Assembly (NCBI GenBank): GCA_946886405.1
Contig: CAMPIO010000079.1
Span: 1-16,397 of the forward strand
Direction: 5' to 3'
Source: an uncultured Pseudoxanthomonas sp.
GTDB taxonomy: Bacteria; Pseudomonadota; Gammaproteobacteria; Xanthomonadales; Xanthomonadaceae
Length of the DNA: 16,397 bases
A program made the position numbers and the translations under genes. The notes beneath the pieces were generated by a model that saw only the letters and a program-made list of their open reading frames with translations, did no database searches and was not told the origin of the DNA. Shown here one piece after another: positions 1 to 5,968 of the stretch. Positions within the stretch are counted from its first letter, which is position 1, and the number at the start of each line of letters is the position of its first letter.

Positions 1-249
1 ATGAACCCGCCCCGTTATCCGCCCGCCGCTGCGCGATCGGGTATCGTAGGCACGGTCATCCTGATCATCGACGTCGACGCGAACGGCAACGTCACCAACG
101 TGTCGGTGGAGAAGTCCAGTCGCAACCGCGATCTCGATCGTGCTGCAATGGAAGCCGCACGCAAGTGGCGCTTCAATGCTTCCGTCGTCAATGGTCAGAA
201 GGCTGCAGGCCGCGTCCGCGTGCCGGTGGACTTCAACATGGGCGGCTGA
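1..249 (+). CDS. tonB: TonB C-terminal domain protein (5' end outside window)
   Basis: TonB transmits energy from the ExbB/ExbD motor across the periplasm to outer-membrane receptors by binding their TonB box. Only the C-terminal domain is visible (about 82 residues). It shows the RYPPAA start typical of the domain, GxVxxxxxVDANGNVTNVSVEKSS, then LDRAAMEAARKWRF, and ends with a VRVPVDF strand before TGA at 247-249. The reading frame is open from base 1, so the ATG at base 1 is probably an internal methionine. A full TonB would have an N-terminal membrane anchor and a proline-rich spacer upstream. exbB starts 77 bp downstream on the same strand, which supports TonB over an unrelated TonB-domain protein. 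Confidence 0.88.
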   Translation: MNPPRYPPAAARSGIVGTVILIIDVDANGNVTNVSVEKSSRNRDLDRAAMEAARKWRFNASVVNGQKAAGRVRVPVDFNMGG

Positions 250-326
250 TGCCGGTAGGCATCGACAGATTCCAACGCAAGTAACCCGCAACACCCTCAA
301 TCAACACTTAAATAAAGGTAAGCGTC

Positions 327-1076
327 ATGCTGCAGGAAACCCTTTTCGCCGCCGCCGCCGGGGGCAACAACGCCGCGAATGCCCTGTCGCAGATGGGCTT
401 CGAGCACATGATCAGCGAGATGGTCAGCAAGCCCGGCGAGTTCATCGTCTCCTGGGTCGTGCTGCTCACCCTGGTGATCATGTCGGCCATGTCCTGGTAC
501 TGGACGGTCATCAACGTGCTCCGCAGCACCCGCCTGAAGGGCCAGGCTGACCGCGTGACCAGCGCCTTCTGGGAAACCCCGAATGCGCAGGACGCCATCC
601 GCCTGATGGAAGAACAGCCGAAGAACGAGCCGTTCTCCAAGATCGCGCTTGATGCTGCCCAGGCCGCTGCGCACCACCAGCGTTCGGAAGGTTCGGGCGA
701 GACCCTGAGCCGCTCGGAGTTCGTGGACCGCGCGCTGCGCCAGGCCGTGACCCGTGAGAGCACCAACCTGCAGGGCGGCATGACGCTGCTCGCCACCGTC
801 GGTGCGACCGCGCCGTTCGTGGGTCTGCTGGGTACGGTGTGGGGCATCTACGGCGCCCTGATCCGCATCGGTGCGACTGGCCAGGCCTCGATCGACGCCG
901 TTGCCGGCCCGGTGGGTGAAGCGCTGATCATGACCGCCATCGGTCTGTTCGTCGCCATCCCGGCCGTGTTCGCCTACAACTTCTTCAGCAAGACGAACGC
1001 GGCCGTCATCGCCAAGTTCGACACGTTCGCGCACGACCTGCACGACTTCTTCGCCACCGGCTCGCGCGTTCGCTGA
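327..1076 (+). CDS. exbB: ExbB, proton-channel subunit of the TonB motor (MotA/TolQ/ExbB family)
   Basis: This 249-aa inner-membrane protein forms, with ExbD, the proton-driven motor that energises TonB. Three hydrophobic segments are visible at about residues 39-62, 152-176 and 198-220, the MotA/TolQ/ExbB arrangement with a long cytoplasmic stretch between the first two. The family motif GLLGTVWGIYGAL is at 166-178. GEALIMTAIGLFVAIPAV follows at 197-214; its Glu198 and Thr203 have the same spacing as the functional Glu176 and Thr181 of E. coli ExbB. The ATG is preceded by AAAGGT at 314-319. It lies 77 bp after tonB and 45 bp before exbD1, so co-transcription is likely. The only close alternative is TolQ; the tonB and exbD neighbours favour ExbB. 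Confidence 0.95.
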   Translation: MLQETLFAAAAGGNNAANALSQMGFEHMISEMVSKPGEFIVSWVVLLTLVIMSAMSWYWTVINVLRSTRLKGQADRVTSAFWETPNAQDAIRLMEEQPKNEPFSKIALDAAQAAAHHQRSEGSGETLSRSEFVDRALRQAVTRESTNLQGGMTLLATVGATAPFVGLLGTVWGIYGALIRIGATGQASIDAVAGPVGEALIMTAIGLFVAIPAVFAYNFFSKTNAAVIAKFDTFAHDLHDFFATGSRVR

Positions 1077-1121
1077 GCCGGCGGTACAGCAGTCAACGCA
1101 ACGTTCTAGACGGAGCCCGTC

Positions 1122-1550
1122 ATGGCTTTCAGTAGTGGTAATAGCGGTGGCCCGATGGCCGAGATCAACGTCACGCCCCTCGTGGACGTGATGTTGGTGC
1201 TGCTGATCATCTTCATCATCACCGCGCCGCTGATGTCGCACAAGGTGAAGATCGAGCTGCCCGAAGCGAACCTCGTCCAGAACCAGGACGACAAGACCGC
1301 ACCGAAGACCCCGCCGATCACCATTTCCGTCAAGGACAATGGCGATCTGTTCTGGGGCGACGAGCCGGTCAGCAAGGAAATCCTGGAGTCGCGCCTGTCG
1401 AGCGTGGCCCAGCTGCAGCCGCAGCCGAAGCTCAACCTGCGTGGCGACAAGACGACCAAGATGGGCACCATCGCGGAAGTCACCAAGATCGCGCAGGGCC
1501 AGGGCATGCTCGATATCGGTTACGTGGCCACGAAAGAGAAGGGGCAGTAA
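1122..1550 (+). CDS. exbD1: ExbD1, peptidoglycan-facing rotor subunit of the TonB motor
   Basis: ExbD proteins have one N-terminal membrane helix whose aspartate carries protons through the ExbB ring, followed by a periplasmic domain. Here [20 protein letters not shown] covers residues 15-34, and Asp22 is the equivalent of the essential Asp25 of E. coli ExbD. The periplasmic part (about 39-142) is lysine/aspartate-rich and ends with a DIGYVATKEKGQ tail. The start is set by GGAG at 1112-1115, 6 bases before the ATG. The 142-aa length is normal for the family. The stop is 3 bp before exbD2, and the ribosome binding site of exbD2 (AGAAGGGG, 1537-1544) lies inside the end of this gene. In Xanthomonas campestris exbD1 is described as the iron-uptake ExbD; assignment here rests on order. 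Confidence 0.93.
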   Translation: MAFSSGNSGGPMAEINVTPLVDVMLVLLIIFIITAPLMSHKVKIELPEANLVQNQDDKTAPKTPPITISVKDNGDLFWGDEPVSKEILESRLSSVAQLQPQPKLNLRGDKTTKMGTIAEVTKIAQGQGMLDIGYVATKEKGQ

Positions 1551-1553
1551 GCC

Positions 1554-1964
1554 ATGGCATTCAGCAGTGGTGGTAGCAAGGGCCCCATGGCCGACATCAA
1601 CGTCACGCCCCTGGTGGACGTGATGCTGGTGCTCCTGATCATCTTCATCGTGACCGCGCCGATCATGACGTACCCGATCGAGGTGGCCCTGCCGCAGCGT
1701 GTGATCAACCCGCCGCCGCAGGTGCGTGAGCCGCCGCCGCCGATCGACCTGCGCATCGAGTCGGACAACACGGTGTACTGGAACAACAGCCCGACCAACG
1801 TGGCCGACCTCCAGCGCAAGATGGAAGACGAAGTGCAGCGCGATCCGACCAACCAGCCGGAACTGCGCATCGAAGCCAAGTCGGACGCACATTACGAAGT
1901 GATGGCCAAAGTACTGGCCGCCGCCAAGAATGCGCAGATGATGAAGATCGGCTTCGTGCAGTAA
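1554..1964 (+). CDS. exbD2: ExbD2, second ExbD paralogue with a proline-rich periplasmic linker
   Basis: This 136-aa ExbD family protein starts almost identically to ExbD1: MAFSSG, then the [20 protein letters not shown] helix with proton-carrying Asp22. After the helix it diverges completely. Residues 52-63 ([12 protein letters not shown]) form a proline-rich linker, followed by a domain ending KIGFVQ. The ATG lies 3 bp after the exbD1 stop, so the two are surely co-transcribed and probably translationally coupled. A rho-independent terminator follows the TAA. From memory, exbD2 of Xanthomonas campestris is dispensable for iron uptake but was linked to plant-response phenotypes. Applying that here is inference from gene order, not from the sequence. 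Confidence 0.9.
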   Translation: MAFSSGGSKGPMADINVTPLVDVMLVLLIIFIVTAPIMTYPIEVALPQRVINPPPQVREPPPPIDLRIESDNTVYWNNSPTNVADLQRKMEDEVQRDPTNQPELRIEAKSDAHYEVMAKVLAAAKNAQMMKIGFVQ

Positions 1965-1992
1965 TCGCAAAACGACGAGCAGTACGCTTTCG

Positions 1993-2022
1993 AACGCCGC
2001 CCTCCGGGGCGGCGTTTTCGTT
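1993..2022 (+). terminator. Rho-independent terminator after exbD2
   Basis: A perfect 10-bp stem pairs 1993-2002 (AACGCCGCCC) with 2007-2016 (GGGCGGCGTT) around the tetraloop TCCG. It is followed by a T-rich tail (TTTTCGTT, partly shared with the stem). It lies 28 bp after the exbD2 stop and before the third exbD, so it should end most transcripts of the tonB-exbB-exbD1-exbD2 unit. Confidence 0.88.
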
Positions 2023-2090
2023 ATGCGGGCCACAGGGCCCTCTTGCGTCCCGGGAAAGGCGGGCGTAGCGTCCTGGACACGGTCCCCGAC

Positions 2091-2100
2091 AGAAGGAGGT
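2091..2100 (+). promoter_or_regulatory. Strong Shine-Dalgarno that sets the third exbD start
   Basis: AGAAGGAGGT, nearly the full complement of the 16S rRNA tail, ends 5 bases before the ATG at 2106. It decides for this ATG over the in-frame TTG at 2043, which would add 21 residues unlike any ExbD. It is clearly stronger than the sites in front of exbB and exbD1. Confidence 0.85.
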
Positions 2101-2105
2101 GTGCC

Positions 2106-2501
2106 ATGGCGTTCTCCGCTCCTGCAAGCCGTTCCGAACTGGCCGAGATCAACATCACGCCCCTGGTGGACGTGATGCTGGTCCTGCTGGTGATCTTCAT
2201 GGTCACCGCACCCATGCTGTCGCGTCCCATCGAAACGATCCTGCCGCAGCCGACCCCCGGCGAACGCGTTGAACCACCCAATGATCTGGTGCTCACCGTG
2301 GGGCTGGGCGGCCACTACGCGTTGGACGACCGCCCGGTGACGCTGACCGAGCTGCGGAGCAGGCTGATGGATGCCCGCATCGCCGATCCCCGCACGGTGC
2401 TGCAGGTGGAGGCATCCGAAAATGCCGATTACCAGCAACTGGTCAGCGCGCTGGCGCAGGCCGAGGCGAGTGGCATCGGCAGCATCGTCATGAGGAACTG
2501 A
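2106..2501 (+). CDS. Third ExbD-family biopolymer transport protein
   Basis: This is a 131-aa ExbD paralogue. It has the short leader MAFSAPASRSE, then [25 protein letters not shown] (residues 12-36) with the proton-carrying Asp22 at the same position as in both neighbours. The periplasmic domain (about 40-131) carries LTVGLGGHYALDDRPVTL and ends SGIGSIVMRN; it resembles neither ExbD1 nor ExbD2 beyond the helix. It sits 141 bp after exbD2, beyond a terminator, with its own strong ribosome binding site, so it may be expressed separately or by readthrough. It ends 32 bp from the convergent pdxJ stop. A TolR identity is less likely, because no tolQ/A/B is nearby. Which motor it serves is unknown. 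Confidence 0.88.
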   Translation: MAFSAPASRSELAEINITPLVDVMLVLLVIFMVTAPMLSRPIETILPQPTPGERVEPPNDLVLTVGLGGHYALDDRPVTLTELRSRLMDARIADPRTVLQVEASENADYQQLVSALAQAEASGIGSIVMRN

Positions 2502-2533
2502 CGCCAGGCGCGCGTCGCAGGGGCTGACGCAGG

Positions 2534-3304
2534 TCAGTCCCGAGCGGCGCCGAAGGGCGTGCTCATGAGGTCGAGGTAACGGCGCACGGTCCTGTCCAAT
2601 CCGGCATACAGTGCTTCGCCGATCAGCGCGTGGCCGATCGATACTTCCAGGACATCGGGCACGGTCGCGAGAAACACGGCCAGGTTGTCCTGGCTGAGAT
2701 CATGGCCCGCGTTGACGCCCAAGCCCAAATACTGGGCTTCCCGCGCGGTGCGCACGCAACGCGTCAGTTCTCCGGTGGCATTGCCGCGAGCTGCAGCGTC
2801 GGCGAAAGGACCGGTGTAGATCTCGATGCGGTCCGCACCGATCGACGCGGCCATATCCAGTCCCTCGCAACCGGCATCGACAAACAGGCTGACACGGCAG
2901 CCCATCGCCTTGAGCTCGGCGACCAGCGGTCGCAGGCGCTCAGTGTCGCGGGTGAAGTCGAAGCCATGGTCGGAAGTGATCTGCCCGTCACCATCCGGGA
3001 CCAGCGTGGCCTGAGCGGGACGGGCCGCTTCGCACAAGGCAAGGAAGCCGGGATAGCCGTCGCGCGGCGGGGCAAACGGATTGCCCTCCAGATTCAGCTC
3101 GACGCCGTGCGCCTGTGTCAGCCGCGCCAGCGCATCGACATCGTCGGGGCGGATATGCCGCTGGTCCGGCCGCGGATGCACGGTGATCCCGTGAGCGCCA
3201 GCCGTCAGGCAGGTCTGCGCCGCGCGCACGACATCGGGTTCATTGCCGCCGCGGGAATTCCTCAGTACGGCGATCTTGTTGACGTTGACGCTGAGCAGGG
3301 TCAC
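2534..3304 (-). CDS. pdxJ: PdxJ, pyridoxine 5'-phosphate synthase
   Basis: PdxJ is a cytoplasmic TIM-barrel enzyme. It condenses 1-deoxyxylulose 5-phosphate with 3-amino-2-oxopropyl phosphate to pyridoxine 5'-phosphate, the last ring-forming step of the DXP-dependent vitamin B6 pathway. The 256-aa product shows the ordered PdxJ blocks: [16 protein letters not shown] (5-20), [13 protein letters not shown] (39-51, with His43, Arg45 and His50), LNLEGNPF (70-77), VSLFVDAG (138-145), [11 protein letters not shown] (159-169), [10 protein letters not shown] (198-207) and [11 protein letters not shown] (222-232). The first block reads NVNKIA where the E. coli enzyme has NIDHIA. The start is GTG at 3304-3302. 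It overlaps the upstream TGA as GTGA, and no ribosome binding site is visible, so translation is probably coupled to the 85-aa gene. Confidence 0.96.
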   Translation of the reverse strand: MTLLSVNVNKIAVLRNSRGGNEPDVVRAAQTCLTAGAHGITVHPRPDQRHIRPDDVDALARLTQAHGVELNLEGNPFAPPRDGYPGFLALCEAARPAQATLVPDGDGQITSDHGFDFTRDTERLRPLVAELKAMGCRVSLFVDAGCEGLDMAASIGADRIEIYTGPFADAAARGNATGELTRCVRTAREAQYLGLGVNAGHDLSQDNLAVFLATVPDVLEVSIGHALIGEALYAGLDRTVRRYLDLMSTPFGAARD

Positions 3305-3558
3305 GGCGCGGGTGGTTCGGGTGGTGGCGTGTTCCGTCGTGCCTCGGCGATCTCACGAAGGCGGCGCAACTCGGCCGGATCGATCATCAGCGACGCGTCG
3401 CGACGGGTCTCGCCCAGGCGACGCGCATGACGTCCGATGATCCACACCACGAAGAGGCACAGCGAGACCAGCATCAGCACGACCATCAGGGGCATCGACG
3501 TCGTGCGCACCGCCATGAACAGGCAGCCGATCGCCATCAACAGAAAAAGCCAGTGCAT
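3301..3558 (-). CDS. Small two-helix membrane protein coupled to pdxJ
   Basis: I do not recognise a family for this 85-aa protein. Two hydrophobic helices are visible at about residues 2-17 ([16 protein letters not shown]) and 23-42 ([20 protein letters not shown]). A charged tail follows, [33 protein letters not shown], which could form an amphipathic helix, and then PPPEPPAP. By the positive-inside rule the Arg-rich tail should be cytoplasmic, which puts the short N-terminus there too. The ATG is preceded by GGGGGTGGA (3561-3569). Its TGA overlaps the pdxJ GTG by 4 bases, so the pair is one translational unit, and the gene starts 66 bp after the end of cls. The overlap is the main support for its being real. 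Confidence 0.7.
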   Translation of the reverse strand: MHWLFLLMAIGCLFMAVRTTSMPLMVVLMLVSLCLFVVWIIGRHARRLGETRRDASLMIDPAELRRLREIAEARRNTPPPEPPAP

Positions 3559-3624
3559 CGTCCACCCCCGGGGCTTGGTGGCGGCATAGTACCGCGTCCG
3601 ACTTCGCTCAAGAACCGACGTGCT

Positions 3625-5079
3625 TCACAGCAAAGGCGACATCAGGCGCGCCAGCGCCTCGGGTAACCGGTGGCGCCAGAGTGAGCGGTCGCGCTGCAGC
3701 CGGACGCGTTCGCTGGCGGCGATCTCGCCCTCCATCCATTGCGCCAGCGTGCCGGCGACACCGCGATCGCGGAACATCATGGAGATCTCGAAGTTCAGCC
3801 GGAAGCTGCGATGGTCGAAGTTGGCGCTGCCGATGATCGCGAGCGTGTCATCGCAGAGCAGCGCCTTGCTGTGCATCATCCGCGGGCCGTACTCGTACAC
3901 TTTCACACCCGCCGCGAGCAGCTCGTCGAAATACGACCGCGCCGCCAGCGTCACCAGGCGGGAGTCGCTGGTCTTGGGCACCACCAGGCGGACATCCAGG
4001 CCGCCGAGCGCGGCCGACGTCAGCGCCATGCGTGCCGCTTCGCCCGGCACGAAGTAGGGCGTGACCAGCCACACGCGCTGCCTGGCTTCATGGATCGCGG
4101 CGACCTTGGTGCGATGGATGGGTTCCCATGCGGAATCCGGACCCGATACCAGCGCCTGCACGGCGATCCCGCCCCGCACGTTGGCATCGCTCGCACTCCA
4201 CAGGCGGGTGCCCTGGAAATCCTTGCGCTGCTGGCCGGTGGCGTACACCCAATCCTCGACGAACACCCGCTGGATGCTGCGCACGATCTCGCCCTCGAGG
4301 CGCAGGTGCAGATCGCGGAACGCGTCGTCGCACAGGGATTCATCCTCGTCGTCGGTGACATTGATGCCGCCCGTGAACGCAATGCGTCCGTCGACCACGA
4401 CGATCTTGCGGTGCGTGCGCAGGTTGAGCCAGGGACGGGTGAAGGGACGGAAACGGGTCGGGTGGAACCAGGCGTGCTCGCCGCCCGCCTCGATCAACGC
4501 GCGCAGTGCGCGGTTCTTCAACCGGTTGGAGCCCACGGCATCCAGCAGCAGCCGCACCTTCACTCCCTCGCGCGCCTTCGTCGCGAGCGCTTCGAGAATG
4601 CGCTGGCCGGTGCGGTCGCCATTGAAGATGTAGTACTCCAGGTGGATGTGATTCTCTGCAGACGCGATCGCGTCGAGAATCGCCTGGTAGGTGGCACATC
4701 CGTCGACAAGCTGCTGTACCGAGGTCGCCGTGGACGGCGGCAGCCCGGTGGTCTTCTGCGCCAGCATGGGCAACTCGGCGCTGTTGCCGTCCGCGGGTGC
4801 GAAAACTTCGTAACTCTCCACGCCTTCGCGCGATCGCGTGCGCCGCAACTGATGCCGTTTGATGCGCTGCGGCCCGAGCAGGAAGTAGACCAGATAGCCC
4901 ACATAGGGCAGCAGCGCGAGCGACAGTACCCAGCTGAGCGTGGCCACCGGCTCGCGCTTCTGCAGGATGATCCAGGTACACAAGGGCACCAGATACAGCA
5001 GCCAGGCCAGCGTCACCCACCCGGCGAGGTAGGGGAGGGTGGACACAGTGTCCTGGACGGCATGGAGGAATTCGGACAT
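3625..5079 (-). CDS. cls: Cardiolipin synthase, ClsA type
   Basis: This 484-aa inner-membrane enzyme of the phospholipase D superfamily makes cardiolipin from two phosphatidylglycerols. The N-terminus has two membrane helices (about 18-39 and 46-68) ending in LLGPQRIKRHQ, the ClsA layout. Two HKD catalytic motifs are complete: HRKIVVVD at 223-230 (His223, Lys225, Asp230) followed by GGIN, and HSKALLCD at 403-410 (His403, Lys405, Asp410) followed by GSANFDHRS. The length matches ClsA rather than ClsB or ClsC, which lack the two N-terminal helices. No good ribosome binding site precedes the ATG at 5079, but the next methionine would lose the first helix. Genes on both sides run the same way with gaps of 66 and 91 bp, so it could have its own promoter. 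Confidence 0.95.
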   Translation of the reverse strand: MSEFLHAVQDTVSTLPYLAGWVTLAWLLYLVPLCTWIILQKREPVATLSWVLSLALLPYVGYLVYFLLGPQRIKRHQLRRTRSREGVESYEVFAPADGNSAELPMLAQKTTGLPPSTATSVQQLVDGCATYQAILDAIASAENHIHLEYYIFNGDRTGQRILEALATKAREGVKVRLLLDAVGSNRLKNRALRALIEAGGEHAWFHPTRFRPFTRPWLNLRTHRKIVVVDGRIAFTGGINVTDDEDESLCDDAFRDLHLRLEGEIVRSIQRVFVEDWVYATGQQRKDFQGTRLWSASDANVRGGIAVQALVSGPDSAWEPIHRTKVAAIHEARQRVWLVTPYFVPGEAARMALTSAALGGLDVRLVVPKTSDSRLVTLAARSYFDELLAAGVKVYEYGPRMMHSKALLCDDTLAIIGSANFDHRSFRLNFEISMMFRDRGVAGTLAQWMEGEIAASERVRLQRDRSLWRHRLPEALARLMSPLL

Positions 5080-5170
5080 GCCGCGATTCTAGGGGGCCGT
5101 GTGACCTCCGTGCGATACGTGAGGCTGGCAGGCGGTGCTTTCGCAAACAATTGCCGGCACGCGGCGGAAC

Positions 5171-5515
5171 TCAGCGCCAACTGGCCTTGCGTGACGGGGG
5201 GGGTGGCGTCGGGGTAGCATCGATGGTGGGCACCAGCAGCGAGAGGCGCGCCTTGGCGTAGTCGCCACTGCCGTCGAGGTCCAGCTTGCCCGCACTGTTC
5301 GCGGTGATGAGCGCCGTATCGAGGAACACCTCCTCGCCCGCCGCGAGGCGGTGGCGCGCGCTGCACAGCTTCACCGGCACCTGCAGCACGCTGATTCCGT
5401 CGCGCTGCCATTTGGTTTCAGGTACCAGTCGACGGACGATGGAACCATCCACCCACACGTCCACCGAATCCGATTGAACCGATCGGCACTTGCCGATCCC
5501 GACATCAAAGGTCAT
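5171..5515 (-). CDS. Hypothetical 114-aa protein with proline-rich C-terminus
   Basis: I do not recognise this protein. It looks beta-rich: VDVWVDGSIVRRLVP (18-32), ISVLQVPVKLCSA (41-53), EEVFLDTALITANSAGKLDL (61-80), DYAKARLSLLVP (85-96). It then has TPTPPPPSRKASWR at the end, and no signal peptide or membrane helix. The ATG at 5515 is supported by TAGGAGGG at 5519-5526, which also contains the TAG stop of the preceding gene, so the two genes form a coupled pair. The same frame stays open upstream to 5818, but that part has Ser/Arg-rich composition and low third-position GC, so it is not taken as coding. Eight consecutive Cs (coding strand) encode part of the proline stretch. It ends 91 bp before cls. 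Confidence 0.6.
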   Translation of the reverse strand: MTFDVGIGKCRSVQSDSVDVWVDGSIVRRLVPETKWQRDGISVLQVPVKLCSARHRLAAGEEVFLDTALITANSAGKLDLDGSGDYAKARLSLLVPTIDATPTPPPPSRKASWR

Positions 5516-5518
5516 GCA

Positions 5519-5526
5519 CCCTCCTA
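5519..5526 (-). promoter_or_regulatory. Shine-Dalgarno overlapping the upstream stop codon
   Basis: On the minus strand TAGGAGGG combines the TAG stop of the 90-aa gene with the ribosome binding site of the 114-aa gene, 3 to 4 bases before its ATG. A ribosome ending the first gene is placed directly on the second. This supports both starts and a coupled pair. Confidence 0.65.
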
Positions 5527-5796
5527 CAGGGCGGTATGCGTCAACGTGAAAAGAAAACCGCGCGACTCCAGCAACGCGCGCATGCGCCTCTCGGCGGGCA
5601 GGCGATGGAACTGGCGCCCCGCCCACAACTCGAAGCATGGCCGACTCGTGTGGTTGCCGTGTGCGACCGGCCGACGCGACACTGCGATGTCCAGCGACTC
5701 GCAGGCAGTGGCCCACATTACCCGCAGGTCGCCCGGACCGATGGATTGTTGCGATCCCAGATGAAGAATGAAGACCTGGACGTGCTGCTTCGACAC
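5524..5796 (-). CDS. Hypothetical 90-aa protein, GTG start
   Basis: I cannot assign this small protein. Its sequence runs from SKQHVQVFILHLGSQQSIGPGDLRVMW through CESLDIAVSRRPVAHGNH and a region with two cysteines, to RLPAERRMRALLESRGFLFTL. No signal peptide or membrane helix is evident, and it looks like a compact cytoplasmic domain. The start is GTG at 5796, with GAGGAG at 5803-5808 six bases upstream. An ATG at 5800 in another frame is too close to that site. Codons in the GTG frame end mostly in G or C, as in neighbouring genes, while the overlapping ATG frame does not, which is why I chose this frame. Its TAG stop lies inside the ribosome binding site of the next gene, so the two are expressed together. 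Confidence 0.55.
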   Translation of the reverse strand: MSKQHVQVFILHLGSQQSIGPGDLRVMWATACESLDIAVSRRPVAHGNHTSRPCFELWAGRQFHRLPAERRMRALLESRGFLFTLTHTAL

Positions 5797-5968
5797 GCAT
5801 CTCTCCTCGGCGCGACACGACGTCGCGTGGATGAAGCCGAGAGGGAGAGAAATCGGCCCGCAGGAGGCGGCGGAGGAGACTGCCAGTCAGCCGGAACAGG
5901 TATACGCGCTTGGGGGGGTGATCGCAAATGCGCGAACGCCATCACGCTGTGCGCGTCGCTGGCTATCG
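5797..5968. other. 172-bp intergenic region upstream of the 90/114-aa gene pair
   Basis: No coding frame here is convincing. It contains the ribosome binding site of the 90-aa gene (5803-5808). Directly next to it is a small inverted repeat, CGCGAC at 5811-5816 and GTCGCG at 5822-5827 with a 5-base loop. There is also a run of seven Gs at 5912-5918. It is the most likely place for a promoter of the pair, but no clear -35/-10 boxes are visible. Confidence 0.4.

Noticed and set aside
2043..2105. TTG start for the third exbD
   Set aside because: The AGAAGGAGGT ribosome binding site before the ATG at 2106, and the match of MAFSxxxS to the other ExbD starts, favour the shorter form.
297..2438. 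713-codon open frame on the minus strand across the exb cluster
   Set aside because: It is antisense to exbB/exbD. It is rich in His, Arg and Gln with repeated [18 protein letters not shown] strings, which are simply the reverse of the repeated ExbD helix codons.
3739..5217. 492-codon plus-strand frame opposite cls
   Set aside because: It is a shadow of cls, which has both complete HKD motifs. The plus frame has Arg/His/Gln-rich composition and no recognisable domain.
5516..5818. Upstream extension of the 114-aa gene in the same open frame
   Set aside because: It overlaps the 90-aa gene, has low third-position GC and Ser/Arg-rich composition, and a ribosome binding site sits at the shorter start.
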